Shown here: piece after piece, positions 61,569 to 64,000 of the stretch
Layout of the letters: each line of letters begins with the position of its first letter
How positions within the stretch are numbered: the stretch's first letter is position 1
Source: Bacillota bacterium
GTDB lineage: Bacteria; Bacillota; Clostridia; Lachnospirales; Lachnospiraceae
Direction of reading: 5' to 3'
NCBI GenBank assembly: GCA_023423335.1
Contig: JAFAFU010000014.1
Coordinates: 104,728-168,727, forward strand
DNA: 64,000 nt
Notes under the pieces: model-generated
The model's database searches: none
Seen by the model: only the letters and a program-made list of their open reading frames with translations
Told to the model about the DNA's origin: nothing
Made by a program: the position numbers and the translations under genes

Positions 61569-63002
61569 ATGATGTTTAATAACGACTTAAGAGGTCCGGG
61601 GAAACCGCAAAGATATAAAAGATATAAAATAATAAGGGGAATGGAGCTGGCATGCTTACTATTTATCGTATCTATTGCAGCCGCAGCATGTAACAGGTCA
61701 GAGAAAGATAACATCAGTGGAAATGACAAAGCTGAGGATGTGATGAATCAGCCAACGGATGCACCCACTGCGGAGCCGACACCCACCAAAGAGCCGGGGC
61801 CTACGGCGGAGCCGACACCGGCTGGAGAGCCGGAGCCGACACCAACCAGGAAGCCTGCTCCGACATCAGAACCGGCGCCAAATTCTGACTTTATTCCTTC
61901 GGAGAAGGTGGTTCACGGTACGACGGCCTTTGTCCAGGGAAACTATCTTTTCTACAAGACAGGAAAACTGACGAAGACGGTGATTGCTTCAAAAAATCTG
62001 AAGACCTCGAAGATTACAGAGCTTGCCACCATCGAAGATTCCCGTGTCAGTATCAGCGAATTCTATCTAAAGGGAAGCAACATTTACTATCATGCAGACG
62101 GTGATATTTATCGTATTGGAGTTGACGGAAAGAATAAGAAAAGACTTTTTAAAGGAACGGCAACTATATTGGGAATTCATGAGGATAACATATTTGCATT
62201 GGACAGAAAAGCCAGAGAGATTATACGGATTAATCAGGAGGGTGAGAAAAAATCTCTGTCAAAGCTGAGTTCCATCGATACGCTTGAGGCGGTTATGGTA
62301 CAGGACGGAATTTACTATATCAATAAAAGTTCTAACAACACCTTGAACGGGAATGACCCCATAGATAGATTAATTTATATTGATTTTGACGGAAAGAATA
62401 AAACAGAAATTTATTCGGATCTGGATATTTTTGATTTGAAATCAAATGAAAATGAATTGTTCTTTCTGACACTTGCTGAAGAACCGGAGGTAATGAAATT
62501 AAATAAGGTAAAAAATCGTAAGGCCATAACAATCCATAGCTCCAGCAGGGAAGAGTTGAAAGCGGAAGGCTGTAATTGGTTTGAAGAAAATACCTTCACC
62601 CTTCTTGCGGCAAATGCCGCCCATGTATATTACGGCGTTGACTTTAATAATGGAAAGGATATGAATGTATATTCGGTCGGAACTGACGGAAAGAATCATG
62701 GACTGTATCTAAACGCGTTTGATATAAAAGGGATAAATGGGTCTGCTTACTTTATGAGGGGAGATATGGACGAAGGCTATCTTAAGATAGTATTTGACTG
62801 TGATGAAGATCCGGTTGAGATTTATTTAATTGATCTTCAGGATAAATCCGCAATCAAATTTGAGGGGAGCTATTATAACTCCAGCAGCATTGATGTGGAG
62901 GGAGAGTACGTCTACTATTGCAAGACTCTGCAGTATGATCCGTACGGAGAAACACCGGAGGCATACGAGTATGGCCGAAGTAAGCTTTCGGAGCTTAAAT
63001 AG
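61569..63002 (+). CDS. DUF5050-like beta-propeller lipoprotein with Pro-Thr linker
   Basis: 477 residues. An unusually long charged N-terminus (about 25) leads to a hydrophobic segment and a lipobox-like AAAC. A Pro/Thr/Glu-rich linker of about 45 residues follows (repeats of the EPTPT type, about 70-115), which should span the wall. The C-terminal region has propeller-like repeats around IYRIGVDGKNKKRLF, LIYIDFDGKNKTEIYSD and VYSVGTDGKNHGLYL, typical of DUF5050. ATG 61569 follows GGAGG at five bases. Probably a surface binding protein. Confidence 0.75.
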   Translation: MMFNNDLRGPGKPQRYKRYKIIRGMELACLLFIVSIAAAACNRSEKDNISGNDKAEDVMNQPTDAPTAEPTPTKEPGPTAEPTPAGEPEPTPTRKPAPTSEPAPNSDFIPSEKVVHGTTAFVQGNYLFYKTGKLTKTVIASKNLKTSKITELATIEDSRVSISEFYLKGSNIYYHADGDIYRIGVDGKNKKRLFKGTATILGIHEDNIFALDRKAREIIRINQEGEKKSLSKLSSIDTLEAVMVQDGIYYINKSSNNTLNGNDPIDRLIYIDFDGKNKTEIYSDLDIFDLKSNENELFFLTLAEEPEVMKLNKVKNRKAITIHSSSREELKAEGCNWFEENTFTLLAANAAHVYYGVDFNNGKDMNVYSVGTDGKNHGLYLNAFDIKGINGSAYFMRGDMDEGYLKIVFDCDEDPVEIYLIDLQDKSAIKFEGSYYNSSSIDVEGEYVYYCKTLQYDPYGETPEAYEYGRSKLSELK

Positions 63003-63075
63003 CCGATACTATAAAGCCGGTCTGTTTTTCTTAGGAATTTTGGAGTAATCGTGTAAATGGTGTTTGTACACTATA

Positions 63076-63106
63076 CCCGTCCTTTTACAATAAGGACGGG
63101 ATTTTT
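63076..63106 (+). terminator. Intrinsic terminator after the DUF5050-like gene
   Basis: CCCGTCCTT (63076-63084), loop, AAGGACGGG (63092-63100), ATTTTT. Confidence 0.9.
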
Positions 63107-63230
63107 ATGCAAAAAGCTTTCCTGAAAATATTACACAGGGGGGGAATATATTATATGACAAAGGAAATCGGCAGTATTTGCGGTAATGATATGAATGGAG
63201 GCAGAAAAACAATAGTTATACGGAGAAAGG

Positions 63231-63326
63231 ATGGACCCAAGGATAAAAATGTATTATTATAACAGTAGACAACAAATTATTGCTGTCAAAAATGACAAGC
63301 CGCCAAAACCGGTGGTTTATATTTAA
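63231..63326 (+). CDS. Possible 31-residue peptide upstream of the metallophosphatase
   Basis: ATG 63231 with GGAGAAAGG directly upstream, stop TAA 63324-63326. The peptide MDPRIKMYYYNSRQQIIAVK ends in NDKPPKPVVYI. No membrane segment or signal. The stop lies 17 bases before the next start, so it could be a leader or a real small gene. Weak support. Confidence 0.3.
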   Translation: MDPRIKMYYYNSRQQIIAVKNDKPPKPVVYI

Positions 63327-63343
63327 TATATCTGGAGGTAAAC

Positions 63344-64000
63344 ATGAGATTAACCATATTACATACAAATGACATCCATAGCGAGTATGAGAACTTTTCT
63401 AAATTAGTGACAAAAATAAATGAACTTAAGGACAGGAATACCATAATACTTGATGCAGGTGACTTTGCAGATTTTAAAAGAATAGAATTGCAGGGTACAA
63501 ATGGATTGGCAGCTATGGAATTATTGGAATGTGCAGGATATGACGCTCTGACAATAGGTAATAATGAAACTTTCCAAGGGATAGATATCTTAAAATATAT
63601 GGCGGCAAATACAAAGGTTCCATTACTAAGCAGTAACTTGAACGGTTTTGGCTTTCATCCCATAGAAAATGTGAGAAAAAGCATAATCATAAATAAAAAT
63701 GGTTTAAGAATATTAATAATAGGTATATCTCCAAGTCTGGGACCCTTTACTGAATTATTTGGATTTACCGCAAAAGATTATCTGGAAGCAATTCGGCATG
63801 AAATAGATGCAAACAGAGGCAACTGTGATTTGAGTATCCTGCTATCCCATCTGGGGATGGACAAAGATAAGGAAATTGCAGAAAAGATAAGTGGTATAGA
63901 TATAATTATAGGTGGGCATTCCCATATATTAATGGAAAAACCGGAAATAGAAAATGGCAAAATTATTTTTACTTCAGGGGTATATGGTGAACATGTAGGG
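63344..64000 (+). CDS. Metallophosphatase/5'-nucleotidase, YunD-like (cut by window end)
   Basis: The first 219 codons are present; the frame is open to the last base. Calcineurin-like metal ligands are visible: LHTNDIHSEY (Asp10, His12), LDAGDF and IIGGHSHI. The usual GNHEFD motif, which carries the catalytic His-Asp pair in UshA-type 5'-nucleotidases, reads GNNETF here; YunD-type proteins have a similar GNNE as I recall. No signal peptide, so it is cytoplasmic. GGAGG precedes ATG 63344. The nucleotide-binding C-terminal domain would lie beyond the window. Confidence 0.82.
   Translation, partial: MRLTILHTNDIHSEYENFSKLVTKINELKDRNTIILDAGDFADFKRIELQGTNGLAAMELLECAGYDALTIGNNETFQGIDILKYMAANTKVPLLSSNLNGFGFHPIENVRKSIIINKNGLRILIIGISPSLGPFTELFGFTAKDYLEAIRHEIDANRGNCDLSILLSHLGMDKDKEIAEKISGIDIIIGGHSHILMEKPEIENGKIIFTSGVYGEHVG

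Overview
The window looks like a chromosomal segment of a spore-forming, low-to-mid GC Firmicute, most likely a Lachnospiraceae member of the Lachnoclostridium/Anaerocolumna type (inferred from gene content and style, not from a search). It carries the spoIIA operon with sigF, spoVAC-D-Eb, a SpoIID-type protein, a GerMN lipoprotein and a SleB-type hydrolase. Ribosome binding sites are strong AGGAGG-like sequences, many promoters fit TTGACA-17-TATAAT, and there are few mobile genes. No rRNA, tRNA, CRISPR, prophage or transposase was seen.

Layout. 1-3.4 kb: end of a response regulator with its VanS-like kinase, an AP2-domain protein on the other strand, and a SleB-type cell-wall hydrolase. 3.5-10.2 kb: threonine synthase, a very well expressed-looking secreted Ig-like surface protein, and an O-antigen-ligase-like membrane enzyme. 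10.3-13.4 kb (minus): a pyruvate formate-lyase behind a ZTP riboswitch, and an ECF transporter S component. 13.6-16.2 kb: a zinc-type ABC importer (binding protein, ATPase, permease) behind a promoter with a palindromic operator. 16.3-20.4 kb: AI-2E-family permease, an HTH-Panacea-domain protein, and TypA. 20.7-23.7 kb: an SSB-like protein, a rod-shaped RNA structure, and a lysine riboswitch ahead of dapA-dapB. 23.9-28.8 kb: a four-gene GldA/F/G-DUF4340 ABC exporter operon.

28.9-34.8 kb: GerMN lipoprotein, SpoIID-like protein, YihY membrane protein and a PrsA-like foldase. 35.2-41.1 kb: a 48-residue protein, a zinc-ribbon TPR protein, spoIIAA-spoIIAB-sigF, a 51-residue membrane peptide, and spoVAC-spoVAD-spoVAEb with a dispersed repeat inside it. 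41.2-49.4 kb: PBP1A-type synthase, a DUF6514-like protein, YigZ, VanZ, DUF4250, RarA, and a radical SAM protein of the kind linked to uracil-DNA glycosylase. 49.6-53.2 kb: secD-secF and an FMN-dependent dehydrogenase-like protein. 53.3-64 kb: CotH-kinase lipoprotein, GH127 glycosidase, HAD phosphatase, alkaline phosphatase, YibE/F protein, DUF5050-like lipoprotein, and a YunD-like metallophosphatase cut by the window end.

The genes are mostly housekeeping, envelope and sporulation functions in short operons, separated by elaborate intrinsic terminators. The least ordinary material is non-coding: three related terminator hairpins, a 70-bp dispersed repeat (two copies), a palindromic element with 14-bp inverted ends upstream of the PBP gene, and a candidate rod-like RNA after the SSB gene. 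Among proteins, the surface protein/O-antigen-ligase pair, the Panacea-domain protein without a toxin partner, and the AP2 protein merit attention.
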